From JAGNEJ01 sp043757865 (GTDB lineage: Bacteria > Verrucomicrobiota > Verrucomicrobiia > Verrucomicrobiales > V1-33): a stretch of 35,801 bases of DNA. Of this stretch, positions 18,701 to 25,903 are shown piece after piece. A model generated the notes under the pieces. It saw nothing but the letters and a program-made list of their open reading frames with translations, had not been told where the DNA came from and did not search any database. The stretch is from NCBI GenBank assembly GCA_043757865.1, contig JAYVOP010000019.1, positions 1 to 35,801 on the forward strand, written 5' to 3'. How positions within the stretch are numbered: position 1 is the first letter of the stretch; each line of letters begins with the position of its first letter. A program made the position numbers and the translations under genes.

Positions 18701-19374
18701 TCCATATTATCTCCCAATCCGCTCATGATTTGAGATTGGTTGACTACCAAGCGATCCGCTTCGGTTTGAGATTTTTGGATCTCTGCTTTGACATCCTCCT
18801 GGGTGAACTTTGGCAGCTTGAAGACGTGGGTTTGCTTGTCCCTAGCCTCTCCGCTTTCTTGCGTGAGGCGTAGGTAAGCCACGTCATCAGCGCCTTTGCG
18901 GTTGAGGGTGTAGCTGGCTAGGGTGGGGGCGGGCAGGACGGTTCCATCGGAGGTGGTTTGATCTGGTCCGGCGGTGATTCGGCGGCCCAGCGTCTTGGTG
19001 CGCAGTCCGGGGAGTTGGTAGATGTCATTGGCGGCCACTTCCTTGACGATGGGCTCCCAGCTTGGCAGGTCGGGGTTGACATAGCCCTGGCGCATGTCCG
19101 TTTTCACTTGATTGACTACGGCAGGATCGGCGTAGGCTTCGTGGAGTTTAGCGTCTAGGACTTGGCCTTGGAGCTTCTGGAGGGCGGGTCCGAAGAGCTT
19201 TTGATCCATGGCGACTTGACCTTTGTAAAACGTGTCAGGATCAGATGACCCAAAGTCACTCTCAGCTTTAGTTAGGTAGCTGGCGCGGTGTTGCTGGAGC
19301 GCTGCGGCCGTGTCCTCTGGGGAATATCCGTTCTGCGCTCCGTAGTCTAAGATTCCTTGGACGGTGATAGCCAT
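12712..19374 (-). CDS. Giant polyvalent internal virion (DNA ejection) protein, 2,220 aa
   Basis: Probably packaged in the capsid and injected with the DNA, like the large ejection proteins of short-tailed phages. Residues 1-300 are helical. Residues 360-560 include Gly/Ala-rich hydrophobic stretches (MALVLLGGAGATSAG; GAGGLAGLAMSGAGHVSA), and similar ones recur near 1,765 and 1,925, possibly for crossing membranes. Around 905-1,045 lies a kinase-like domain: RVIKLTKPG with lysine about 926, VTDTFPRNF with a D-x4-N catalytic-loop pattern about 1,018, and PIDIIL with a metal-binding-type aspartate about 1,035. Around 1,085-1,260 is a zincin-like domain with HERVGH at about 1,174-1,179. The rest is mostly helical. 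The start adjoins the upstream stop as TAAATG. Domain functions are inferred from motifs only. Confidence 0.85.
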   Translation of the reverse strand: MAITVQGILDYGAQNGYSPEDTAAALQQHRASYLTKAESDFGSSDPDTFYKGQVAMDQKLFGPALQKLQGQVLDAKLHEAYADPAVVNQVKTDMRQGYVNPDLPSWEPIVKEVAANDIYQLPGLRTKTLGRRITAGPDQTTSDGTVLPAPTLASYTLNRKGADDVAYLRLTQESGEARDKQTHVFKLPKFTQEDVKAEIQKSQTEADRLVVNQSQIMSGLGDNMDPSATMQMDADATLQKSAEQRIQALQEGGVAYLAHEKIIAQAKANPKLKSAIGDDSFWDRVGWGGLQTLAGINRAMGPAALHMSEFFGKFDYDQATHQDRMAAIEESRAAGYNLPSLEALHASSTASTNKKFNGGLWNDILIGAEENIPQMALVLLGGAGATSAGLKAGSLAWEAAATAPMSVSAGGNKYAQNLQEANSIEATDPARAAKMRQHALANAVATGVIEGGSELLFPTVGHAVSQGFKGGFKAIVKNSAKSGGKEALEELPAQVAENLLDNATLGANNAALDGTLTAMGAGGLAGLAMSGAGHVSAPAKQYLANKASNIFDAWKQSKLDQWKIPEQGVPLSNPGFPAHVNVQRTAEEQAKLDALTAEVHAFHTAQGATTNDPANPTPEALSSVARQHQLTVEGKRAATLLPGFTVSQVPASLLSQPALDDEGHAVPAPEIKAIDTPDGALLYNSALVDEETVKQTISENKLGTLLGYATEDRPAAPDRAITILNQHGAPVLSVEADEATAPAQLAALTKLATDTDTVITETRESALTRRAQEHTTEAALAHPNAPRTMLDVAQRAGKQDRLQFSRRSDAKPRNNVAPTTDAPILPDASNQRATSPLGQDPRGTQWEDSNRNPRRALESIAQIHAGGASSPVGSSSNGERGLSSPEGAGLPQIDGARLLAAHAGTHLTSGEEHDVYLDAPNNRVIKLTKPGQYGAPGRGGLRGYISQMAEINSKFGDQQAIEGWTQLPGETAPRLVITQPNYQGRASTDAEINNYMRRKGYDHVFDGAWLNSDGLLVTDTFPRNFVTTHDGIAHPIDIILSRPKGATLERYEHMANSQPQPAPAPDPVKPKAATTPLNQKVKSPVAIVNQAIRHLEANLPGIVGTKTVVVANPTELLQTSYANENSFTPEEIADMQDAEAFYDNLTGHTIIFTDQIEVRPGESERAAVARVILHERVGHNGMNAILVDDASQKTWERLTSQIPTAELENLRANGYAQLTDEELKLEWFARQIDQRTPAEIAKMGGTVAKIWDYFRGLYARAFKGFSASLQTTLDLRALIRQATAATRNGTAIPVTAHGLSQRIQFSTWVKHQEGTPFTVKNLLLRQFLTGSPLPKSFHEISLNSANERQAIHASFARTASMLERGAKQAAKKSGLPITTIYQHVNNALEGTPGSIATLSTLDEALAEATRLGRNMIDDLSMVIARTLPSGSLQNAIVSNQGSWMRRSYAAFDASANWTYENLRKAAESGSPYNGQDVRTIMQSAANYLVAQPKSNRQGQIDRNGLPKPGSELESDFIDLLNRDTWGNALVPNSASARKNVTSLQQRADIAPEIRALMGEHTNPITKFTASASFQAQFVAKHHSLTAMRTIGLATGLFTTQRGGKFTEALPTDNPAWSPLAGLYTTKALWSALQNATTAVPPKAWKLFKALTANAKLNNVALNPKSLVPNILGGFVSAIQAGDIWAPHLFDRVAKAAAAVQSGKARASELVDATTIGLRDATAALRTELIAAGVLDSNITLRDFQEGNAAALLELFPADPKLQKLGNHALGALHGAAIGNALGRIGGAAGQGIGIAIGSTAGAALGGKRIIDVNHVIAEFTQSRPDAFFKILGYLNQLRLAHLTGQANPHQWAANRTKNLYPTYERVVAPLRALSLTPLIGSFVSFAAEVPRNLAWNIRYASQDIRSSNPHLIADAARRLAGVAAITAISFALPSLGMLFGYSPPDDDKKKKFMKWFAADYEKGKSLTFTRLDEDGVSYFNHSYIVPQAALADIIKATATDAVDDNIGTAAINSVKRVMDYFGVGQNMIQSAIEGYSNRDHFDRALTNEDGVKGTLAKLDHVAETYTDPGYAKSATKIARTQLVLDDPNATPAAKKTAQENQDKELSSLMGKRSFVRSWDTLTKSTYYNFQRDIRTVRDNLHRDLDPKNRTLTTDPTASLDKANTALSKIQTDLQQFESDAQALGIPKDTLAKSRKDASFPASIHQMELTPEGKAQAKKEK
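16677..16895 (-). CDS. Possible overprinted or ancestral +1-frame ORF inside the giant gene
   Basis: In the +1 frame relative to the giant gene, codons from ATG 16,895 to TAG read MPATKEQQALLDKIHAGHNG, then IRIGTLEERLN, TPEEQAAQWAAAQTGNE and QKALDYLKSMERDS. This has a normal, helical, Glu/Gln/Leu-rich composition, unlike the Pro/Arg/His-rich shadow of the same frame further upstream. The giant protein over the same bases is a Ser/Gly/Pro-rich linker just before its kinase-like domain. It could be a nested gene (72 aa), or the original frame of the giant gene now skipped by two compensating indels. Upstream ATGs at 16,931 and 16,913 are also in frame. Confidence 0.3.
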   Translation of the reverse strand: MPATKEQQALLDKIHAGHNGRIRIGTLEERLNPSRRSTPEEQAAQWAAAQTGNEVCPLQKALDYLKSMERDS

Positions 19375-20154
19375 TTATTTCTTGGTGGGAAATAGCAAGT
19401 TGTATTCGGTCTGGTCTTTGGCGTTTGGGCGCTTGGGAACTCCGGGGGGGCGATAGGTAATAGTATCTCCACCTACTTTCCGGCTTACGGTGCCACCATT
19501 TTGGATGGCGGCGGCAAATTGATCGTCTGTTAGACCTGGAGGGGCTTGGGGTTTGGTCGGGTAGAATCCCCCCATGGGTTTTCCATCCAAGCTGGGAATC
19601 CAGCCTGGGGATTGACCAGAGGCGTCTGGCGGGTAGGCTATGATGCCCGGCTGTTGAGGGTGAGCTTTCCGGTAATCATCCTCGGCTTGCTTCATTTTGA
19701 TGGCTTGGTCGATCTCATGTTGATCTTTGAACTCTTGGAATTTCTTTTTCCCAAACTCATTGAGGAACTCTTTGGCAGCGCGTGGCTTCATTCCCTTGAG
19801 GGCTTCCGTGGTGGCATCATCCATTCCGTAGGTGGCTCTGATGGCGGCGGCGTGGCCATAAACGTCATCTTTCATGGCGTCTTCTTCTAGTGATCGTTGG
19901 CGGTCGTCGTCTGAGAGGGCGTCCCGGCGGCGCTTTTCATAGGCGGTGGATTCGTGGTCGTAGCCTGATTGGCGATCTTGGAGTTGCCATTGGCGGGACT
20001 CGGCACGTTGAGCATCGTCCCGCTTGGTTTCCTTATATTTAGAAATTCCGCTAGCGATGCCAGATCCGAAGGTGGAAATGCCCCGCGCCCAGCCCTCTCC
20101 GGTGTCGGGGGCTACGGATGGGTGGTAGAAAGATTGGGCGTTGAAGGCGGGCAT
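19375..20154 (-). CDS. Probable internal virion protein, 259 aa
   Basis: A hydrophilic, mostly helical protein with no recognised domain. It opens MPAFNAQSFYHPSVAPDTGE and has a short Gly/Ser/Ile segment (GISTFGSGIASGISKY) near residue 25-40. A long charged helix follows (KRDDAQRAESRQWQLQDRQ), then from about 165 a Pro-rich region with GIIAYPPDASGQSPGW. It lies between two other likely ejection proteins and its stop adjoins the start of the 2,220-residue protein, so by position it is the counterpart of one of the three ejection proteins of P22-like phages. The assignment rests on position and composition. No Shine-Dalgarno precedes the ATG. Confidence 0.6.
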   Translation of the reverse strand: MPAFNAQSFYHPSVAPDTGEGWARGISTFGSGIASGISKYKETKRDDAQRAESRQWQLQDRQSGYDHESTAYEKRRRDALSDDDRQRSLEEDAMKDDVYGHAAAIRATYGMDDATTEALKGMKPRAAKEFLNEFGKKKFQEFKDQHEIDQAIKMKQAEDDYRKAHPQQPGIIAYPPDASGQSPGWIPSLDGKPMGGFYPTKPQAPPGLTDDQFAAAIQNGGTVSRKVGGDTITYRPPGVPKRPNAKDQTEYNLLFPTKK

Positions 20155-20188
20155 GGGAAATAGTGAGTTAGGAATTTAGAATGGTGAA

Positions 20189-21220
20189 TTACATCAGGAA
20201 GGCTCCCGCGATGGAGCCTACGGCTCCCAGAGCGGCACCCCACATGTTGGATTTGTTGGTCGCTCTGGCGTTTTGGGCGGATTGTTGGGCGTTGTATTGA
20301 GTGGCCCAGCGGGAGAAATCCATATTTTGGGCGAAGGCTTCTTTGTCCCAGTCCAGACCTTGTTGAAATTTGGTCCAGTCGAGTTTGCTGGCTTGGTTGG
20401 AGGCACCGACGTTCTGGGCGGCTCCGAGGAATGGTCCGAATGAGCCCAGGTTATTGACGGCACCTAGGCTGGCGGAACCCCCGCCTTTTCCGAACATGCG
20501 GCCCTGTGGATCCCAGTAGGCCATTTGGGCTTGGCCCACGTTAGCCGTGATGGAGGCATCGCTTGCTTTGCGCTGTTGGACTTGGGTATCCACGTTGGCA
20601 GCGAAGGCTTGGCGCTCCCGTTTCCGGGCGTGCATGGCGGTATCCCGGTCGAAGACCTCTGCGATGGCGGCAGAGCTTCCGGTGCCTAGGCCACGGGCGG
20701 AGGTGGCAGAGCGGCTGGCTTGTTGGACGTTGCGCATCTCATCGGCGGACATCTGGCCACCTAGATCCAAGTCGGATTCGGCATCGGACACGAGGTGATG
20801 CTCGATTTCGCTAGCACCCGTTTCATCTAGGCGCGCTTGCATGGCGTCGTTGGCTTTGGCGATTTCTGGGCTCTTGAGCATCGCCTCACGGAAGCCAGGG
20901 TATTGCTCATTGATGACCTTGGTTTCTGCGCCTAGGCGCTTTCCACTGATTTCCGCATCGAGCACAGCGAACTGCCCGCCATACATGCGGTTCATCTCGA
21001 GGATGGCAGGGTATGCCTCTCGCATCAGTTGGAGGCCATCCCGTCCTTCCTTCAACAAGTCACGCGGAATGTAGCCGGATTTATCCTTTTTGCTCCCGCT
21101 TTTGCTCCCACTGCTTTTGGAGCTTTTGGAGGATGAGGATTTTCCCCCATCGCGCTTTGCTAGCAGGAGGGTTTTTGCATTGGCTCGGAGGGCTTCTTTA
21201 ACGGATGGGTAGCTGGGCAT
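20189..21220 (-). CDS. Probable internal virion (ejection) protein, 343 aa
   Basis: The N-terminus carries a Ser/Lys/Gly low-complexity tract at about 24-50. A long helical body follows, with ATSARGLGTGSSAAIAEVFD near residue 180-200, a segment often seen in phage internal virion proteins. Repeated Gln/Asn/Ala-rich helices come next, and a hydrophobic C-terminus (MWGAALGAVGSIAGAFLM) could insert in a membrane. Small, Ala/Gln-rich, helical proteins with membrane-active tails are typical ejection proteins. The stop is 34 nt from the next start, and its own ATG lies 1 nt after the fibre stop. Confidence 0.65.
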   Translation of the reverse strand: MPSYPSVKEALRANAKTLLLAKRDGGKSSSSKSSKSSGSKSGSKKDKSGYIPRDLLKEGRDGLQLMREAYPAILEMNRMYGGQFAVLDAEISGKRLGAETKVINEQYPGFREAMLKSPEIAKANDAMQARLDETGASEIEHHLVSDAESDLDLGGQMSADEMRNVQQASRSATSARGLGTGSSAAIAEVFDRDTAMHARKRERQAFAANVDTQVQQRKASDASITANVGQAQMAYWDPQGRMFGKGGGSASLGAVNNLGSFGPFLGAAQNVGASNQASKLDWTKFQQGLDWDKEAFAQNMDFSRWATQYNAQQSAQNARATNKSNMWGAALGAVGSIAGAFLM

Positions 21221-21221
21221 C

Positions 21222-23135
21222 TTAGGTTATGTTGATGGTGAAGGCTCTGCTGGCCGTGGCGGTGGATTGGTCAGTGGCCTTGAAAGTGGCGGTAAAATTC
21301 CCCAGGGCCGTGGGCGTGCCACTGAGCACACCATCTGCGGAAAGGCTGAGTCCGGGAGGGAGCGTGCCGCTTTCTAGGCTCCACACGTAGGCTGGCCAGC
21401 CTCCCTCGGCGGTGAGGTTGGTGCTGTAAACAAGAGTGCGCACGCCCGGCTTGACCGGATTGTTAGGAATGACAAGCGGGTTGGCAAAAGTGACTACAAC
21501 TAGGCCCGGTTGTTGCGGCCCACCGATGCCTGCTTGATAGTTAGCTGCGCTGGTGCCCGGCACTAGCAAGCTGGGTCGGGTGCTAGCGAGGATTTCTCCA
21601 GCCAGCTTTGAGGCATGGAGGAATCCGGTGCCGCCTTTTCCTGAAAGGCTAAGGAAAGTGCCACCTTGATAGCCACCACCACCACCACCACCACCGGAAA
21701 TCCCCACAGAGGCTTGGTGTCCCTGGAAGGTGGACTCCCCTCCGCTGGAGCTAGGATCATTTCCATTTCCCCCCTGAGTAGCGTTGTTTCCTCCCCCTGC
21801 TTGGCCACCCGCCCCGCCTCCCCCTGCGATTATTAACGCCCGCCCCGCGTCCCCAGCAGTGACATCCCCGGCCCCAGAAAATACCCCTGCGAGCCCTCCC
21901 CCCCCCCAATTCCCATCCACACTTCCCCATCCTCCGAACCCAAATGGGTTGACATTGCGATGAGCCCTGGTGGCACCTTCTCCCACAACCACAGCACAAT
22001 CCGCGTCCTTGGTGGCGGGGAAATAACCGTAGGTGTAGCCACCCACCCCACCAGATATACCGGAATCCTCCATACCTCCAGCTCCCCAGCAGTCGATGCG
22101 CTTGGAGCCCGTGACTGCATCCTTGAAGAACTGAGTGGATTTGGTGCAAGTGAACGCGAGTTTCTTGCTTCCAAAATCCTGCCATTCCGGGTATCCAGCA
22201 GGGTTCCAGCCTAGGAATGGGCGAAGGAAGGCTGCGGGCGGAGTTGCTAGCAACCGGAGCGCTGTTTGACCATTAATTTGCATCAGCAGGTTAGCCCCAG
22301 TCAGCTTGTCGTCTGGCCCGAATACCGTGGCGGGCAACGTTTTCTTAGTGACTTCCCTGGCTAATTGCATGGGTCTCTTGAAGGTCGTGGCCACGGCGGA
22401 GGCTTCCAACTGGGCTTGCGCGAACCGGAGCGATTTCAGGGGGCCTGTAAGGTTCGCGGTGCGGACCCCCAGGACAATCCCGTTGGTGAAGTTGGTATAG
22501 TCACCAGCCTGGAAGGTGAACAGCACGCGCGTCCAGACGCCTTCCAGCAACGTTTGACTGATACCCACTTGCACTTCTGCCACGTCAACAAAATCATCTT
22601 CTAGCGCGGTGCAGTGCAGGAAGGGGATCACATACATGGGGTCGCTGGTGGTGTTGCGGCAGAAGATGGAAAATGTCAGGGTCTCACCACGTAGCATTTG
22701 AGTGATGTAGCTAGGTATCCTGACAGAGAAATCCACACTGGTAATTCCGGTGGCACCGATCAGCTCGGCACCGTAGAAAGAGCGCGGATCCGGGGAGTCT
22801 GCAATGCGGTTGTATTGGATCACCGTCCCAGGCGGACCGGTGGGCTTCACAAACCAGTCGGCGGCATTCTGAGTTCCCTCTCCACTGAGAGCCTCCATGG
22901 TGAAGCTTTCCCAGTCTTTGGTAGTGAAGACACAGCGCGGAATCCAGTTCATCCCGCGCACACTTTCCCCAATCGCGGCTTCGAGCGCGGGCACATCTAG
23001 GTTGTCAGGTCCGAACTGCGTTCCATTCGGGATTTTCACCATTGGGCGTCCTAGCAGGTTGAGCACAGCGGCATCTACCGTTCCATCTGAGGGGACAGTG
23101 TAACCTGGAATGACTTGGAGAGCGATGTCTGGCAT
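21222..23135 (-). CDS. Composite tail fibre / adhesin
   Basis: A 637-residue protein with four parts. The N-terminal ~100 residues may attach it to the virion. About 110-255 is a beta-sandwich resembling carbohydrate-binding jelly-roll modules of phage tail proteins, ending in SLRFAQAQLEASAVATTFKR. About 335-525 is a glycine-rich domain (IDCWGAGGMEDSG; ALIIAGGGGAGGQAGGG; GISGGGGGGGGYQGG), like the Gly-rich receptor-binding sandwich seen in some phage adhesins. About 553-637 is a putative Ig-like He_PIG domain (WSLESGTLPPGLSLSADGVL). Together this points to host-surface recognition. On the plus strand the Gly-rich part is runs of CACC and C, prone to slippage, so receptor range could vary by indels. 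Confidence 0.75.
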   Translation of the reverse strand: MPDIALQVIPGYTVPSDGTVDAAVLNLLGRPMVKIPNGTQFGPDNLDVPALEAAIGESVRGMNWIPRCVFTTKDWESFTMEALSGEGTQNAADWFVKPTGPPGTVIQYNRIADSPDPRSFYGAELIGATGITSVDFSVRIPSYITQMLRGETLTFSIFCRNTTSDPMYVIPFLHCTALEDDFVDVAEVQVGISQTLLEGVWTRVLFTFQAGDYTNFTNGIVLGVRTANLTGPLKSLRFAQAQLEASAVATTFKRPMQLAREVTKKTLPATVFGPDDKLTGANLLMQINGQTALRLLATPPAAFLRPFLGWNPAGYPEWQDFGSKKLAFTCTKSTQFFKDAVTGSKRIDCWGAGGMEDSGISGGVGGYTYGYFPATKDADCAVVVGEGATRAHRNVNPFGFGGWGSVDGNWGGGGLAGVFSGAGDVTAGDAGRALIIAGGGGAGGQAGGGNNATQGGNGNDPSSSGGESTFQGHQASVGISGGGGGGGGYQGGTFLSLSGKGGTGFLHASKLAGEILASTRPSLLVPGTSAANYQAGIGGPQQPGLVVVTFANPLVIPNNPVKPGVRTLVYSTNLTAEGGWPAYVWSLESGTLPPGLSLSADGVLSGTPTALGNFTATFKATDQSTATASRAFTINIT

Positions 23136-23138
23136 GAT

Positions 23139-24914
23139 CTAGCTGCGGGTGTTAGGAGTGTTGCCAATGGAAATCCCCTGGGCTTGGATCCCACGGATTT
23201 TGAGGCGTCCACGGGTGGTGGAAATGGTAACGGAGAAGGAGCGGCCTAACCTACGCACGGCATGGCCTTTGTCGAATTCTTGGAGGATGCCTAACGGGAT
23301 TCCGGCGGGAGGTAAATCGATGCGATCCGAGGCCATCCAAGTATAATCCTCGCGATGAGGCTCCATGAAACGCGCCCCGTCGTTGAGCCTGTAAGCAGGC
23401 TTCCCGGTGATGAGATAACGCGTCCGGTCCCGTTTCCGATTCGTCTGAATGGGGATAGATTCGCGCACGCCTTCTGTGCTAACGGAAATGGAAATTTCCG
23501 CGTTCCGGCTTCCATACACCACCGCTAAATCTCGCAGCGCTTTCATCCGCAGTTGATCCAGCATGTATCCACGGGAGCGCATCAGCGTGGCAATGGGCCT
23601 CTCAGAAACCGCATCCGCACGATCCACCTCCCCGTGTCCTAACGCCAGGATGCGCGTTCCATCGAGCATGAAAGCGGTGCGTTGACCAAACAGGTCCGTA
23701 GCTACTAACTGAGAGGCTTTTGAAGGCTCCGGAGCGGGCGCTGATCCCGTTAGGCACATCTGGAATCCCAGCCCAGAATGGAATAAAGAGACCCCGTTAG
23801 GCGCGCTGGCAGAAACCACGGGCGGCGGGGTGGCGGCATAGGTATGCACCCCATTCCAGGTCTGCGTTAGCAGATCATAGACCAGCAGAGCATTGTTAGC
23901 ATCGGAGCCATCTAAGGGCACCGCTAGCTGATATTTTTGGTTGGCAAAAGTGGCACTAGCCTTGTGAGCGTGCGCCCAATTCACCCGACGCATGATGTTT
24001 TCGATGGGCGCGGAGAGTGGTAGCGTGGCACCACGCATGTTGCCTTGTTCCGTTTGTCCTAACGAGTAAACACCATCGTGCGCTAACCACAGAAGATCAC
24101 CACCGATGTCTTGCACACTATCCCGTGCAAGACATCCGATTTTACCCGGCAGGCGGTCAATGGTGAGGTTGGCAAGATCACCATAGAAATTATTGAGGAA
24201 CCAAATCGACTGATCCTTCCACACGACAACTCGGGAGCCTTGGTAGCGGGCGGCAGCCACCAGCGAATCATCCTCACCCTGATTGAATCGCGCTCGGTTG
24301 AGGGTGAGGTCAAATCGATTTGGTTCCAATATGTCCGACCACCCAATTTCGTCTCGCGAAATAGGCACGAGCACGCGGTCGCTAACCAAGATTCCCCACT
24401 CTGCTTTGGGCAATGTGGAGAGGTAATCAGGGCGTTCAAAGTCGAGAAAATTATCCACTAGCGACCACGGTTCATTGGGGTTTCCACTCCAAATGAGGGA
24501 GTCTAGATCGACGCCTCGAAACATCAGCATTTTATCAAACGCTTGGAGCATGGAAACGCTATCGTTGAGCGTGGTCCCAGCAGGCAGCGGGAGGCGACGT
24601 GGGGTGATACAATCACACAGCAGCCACGTGGTATCCGCGTCGGCAGCTAGTAAATATTCGCTGCTCAAAGGATCAGAGAACACCGCACCACCGCGCAGCG
24701 TAGTGAATCCGGGATTGAAATGGACTGGTGCGCAGCACCCCCAACGAGTATCCGCATCCCCATTGAGGAAATTGATGTTCCAGGCTTCCTGGACGCGCCC
24801 TTGCATGGTATCATTGAAGTCTTGCTCCCGTCGGCAATCCACCCCCACGAATCCCCCATCCAGTGAGACGCTCACTGGTATGTCCATGCGGTCTGGTTGG
24901 GGGAAACGGGGCAT
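23139..24914 (-). CDS. gp10-like tail hub / DNA-stabilisation protein, 591 aa
   Basis: The sequence resembles the beta-propeller packaged-DNA stabilisation proteins of P22-like phages (gp10): SDRVLVPISRDEIGWSDILE near 180-200, then VVVWKDQSIWFLNNFYGDLA near 250, and IGGDLLWLAHDGVYSLGQTE near 290. The segment PIENIMRRVNWAHAHKASAT and LLVYDLLTQTWNGVHTY continue the repeat pattern. Such proteins cap the portal after packaging and link the adaptor to the tail tip. It directly precedes the fibre gene in transcription order (3-nt gap), consistent with tail assembly. It is longer than P22 gp10, so extra C-terminal domains are likely. Confidence 0.6.
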   Translation of the reverse strand: MPRFPQPDRMDIPVSVSLDGGFVGVDCRREQDFNDTMQGRVQEAWNINFLNGDADTRWGCCAPVHFNPGFTTLRGGAVFSDPLSSEYLLAADADTTWLLCDCITPRRLPLPAGTTLNDSVSMLQAFDKMLMFRGVDLDSLIWSGNPNEPWSLVDNFLDFERPDYLSTLPKAEWGILVSDRVLVPISRDEIGWSDILEPNRFDLTLNRARFNQGEDDSLVAAARYQGSRVVVWKDQSIWFLNNFYGDLANLTIDRLPGKIGCLARDSVQDIGGDLLWLAHDGVYSLGQTEQGNMRGATLPLSAPIENIMRRVNWAHAHKASATFANQKYQLAVPLDGSDANNALLVYDLLTQTWNGVHTYAATPPPVVSASAPNGVSLFHSGLGFQMCLTGSAPAPEPSKASQLVATDLFGQRTAFMLDGTRILALGHGEVDRADAVSERPIATLMRSRGYMLDQLRMKALRDLAVVYGSRNAEISISVSTEGVRESIPIQTNRKRDRTRYLITGKPAYRLNDGARFMEPHREDYTWMASDRIDLPPAGIPLGILQEFDKGHAVRRLGRSFSVTISTTRGRLKIRGIQAQGISIGNTPNTRS

Positions 24915-24916
24915 GT

Positions 24917-25681
24917 TTAGATTACCTTGGTTAGCCAGTTGGAAATATCCCCAGAGCTGGCCACGGAATAGTCGAGGGAGGGGTCATACTTCGACCACGA
25001 TTGTTTGAGAGCCTGTGGCAGCAGGCGTTTGTAGCCTCGGTTAGCGAGGAATTCTTCCACGCGCACCACGGCACGCTCAGGGGATTTTGGTGGTGGGGCA
25101 GGCGCTCCGACATCTTCAGCCGGGCGACATTCCACCAACGATAGGATTGCTTCAGGATGCACCCAGCCCTGGGTGCGCAAGGAACCATTGACCATGGCAT
25201 TGCGCATCCGGGCGTAGATCCCATCTCCGTTGCGTTGAGCCTCCGCGCTAGCAGTAGCACCAGCAGAGGTGTTTCCTTCAATATTGGAAATGATTCCATT
25301 CTTGGAATCCAGCGTGATTCCAGCATGACCACTGTCAGATGAACCATGACGAGCAAGCCACAGACTCCCCGGCACGGGCGCATCCGAGAGCAATCCTAGC
25401 TCCCGCATCTTGCGCACGTTAGTCATACAGTGAGCGGTCCACACCTCCAGGAATCCTTTGGGATCCAGATTCAGCCCTTCGCACGTTAGGATAACGCAAG
25501 CGCCATCAAAGGCGGCACAGTAAGCCGCCCCTGGACTCCACCACGGAACCCGCTTCATGGCCTTCAGCAGGCGCGCGGAGCGGGCAGCGTCTTGAAACGC
25601 AGCGTTACTTTCCGTCTCGTAGAGGCCACAGAAGGTAGTGGCAACATCCATGAGGCGGTGAGCAAAGGTGGTGGAGTCCAT
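24917..25681 (-). CDS. Endolysin, CHAP/NlpC-P60-like amidase
   Basis: A 254-residue cell-wall hydrolase. The papain-like triad is visible: Cys55 in PGAAYCAAFDGACVI, His119 in SSDSGHAGITLD, and an acidic/amide residue in NIEGNTSAG (Glu135/Asn137). This matches CHAP-type peptidases that cut peptidoglycan peptides. Residues 190-254 are separated by a proline-rich hinge (APAPPPKSPE) and could bind the cell wall. There is no signal peptide, so export depends on the adjacent holin. It sits next to the holin and spanin-like genes as a lysis cassette. Confidence 0.75.
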   Translation of the reverse strand: MDSTTFAHRLMDVATTFCGLYETESNAAFQDAARSARLLKAMKRVPWWSPGAAYCAAFDGACVILTCEGLNLDPKGFLEVWTAHCMTNVRKMRELGLLSDAPVPGSLWLARHGSSDSGHAGITLDSKNGIISNIEGNTSAGATASAEAQRNGDGIYARMRNAMVNGSLRTQGWVHPEAILSLVECRPAEDVGAPAPPPKSPERAVVRVEEFLANRGYKRLLPQALKQSWSKYDPSLDYSVASSGDISNWLTKVI

Positions 25682-25717
25682 CTTGTGGTTTTAGTTAGGG
25701 TTGTAAGTTTGGAAGGC

Positions 25718-25903
25718 TTATTCGAGCTTGGCCACACCGTTGCGCAGAAACGCAGCGGACAAGCATGTGGTCACGGTTTGGAATACCTGCATGAAGCTGG
25801 CTTCTCCGGTGAAGTAGGCGGCCACAGAGCCGATGACTCCGATGGCTGCTGTGACGTAGGTTTTTTTACCGGATAGGATTCCGGCACCTGGGGTGGTATT
25901 CAT
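25718..25903 (-). CDS. Putative holin
   Basis: A 61-residue protein with one clear hydrophobic segment, TYVTAAIGVIGSVAAYFTG (15-33), and a weaker amphipathic one (FMQVFQTVTTCLSAAFL, 37-53). The N-terminus has GKK just before the first helix. Size, the two helices and the position directly before the endolysin fit a small holin or pinholin that forms the membrane lesion for lysis. Its ATG overlaps the stop of the spanin-like gene by ATGA. Exact holin family not assigned. Confidence 0.65.
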   Translation of the reverse strand: MNTTPGAGILSGKKTYVTAAIGVIGSVAAYFTGEASFMQVFQTVTTCLSAAFLRNGVAKLE

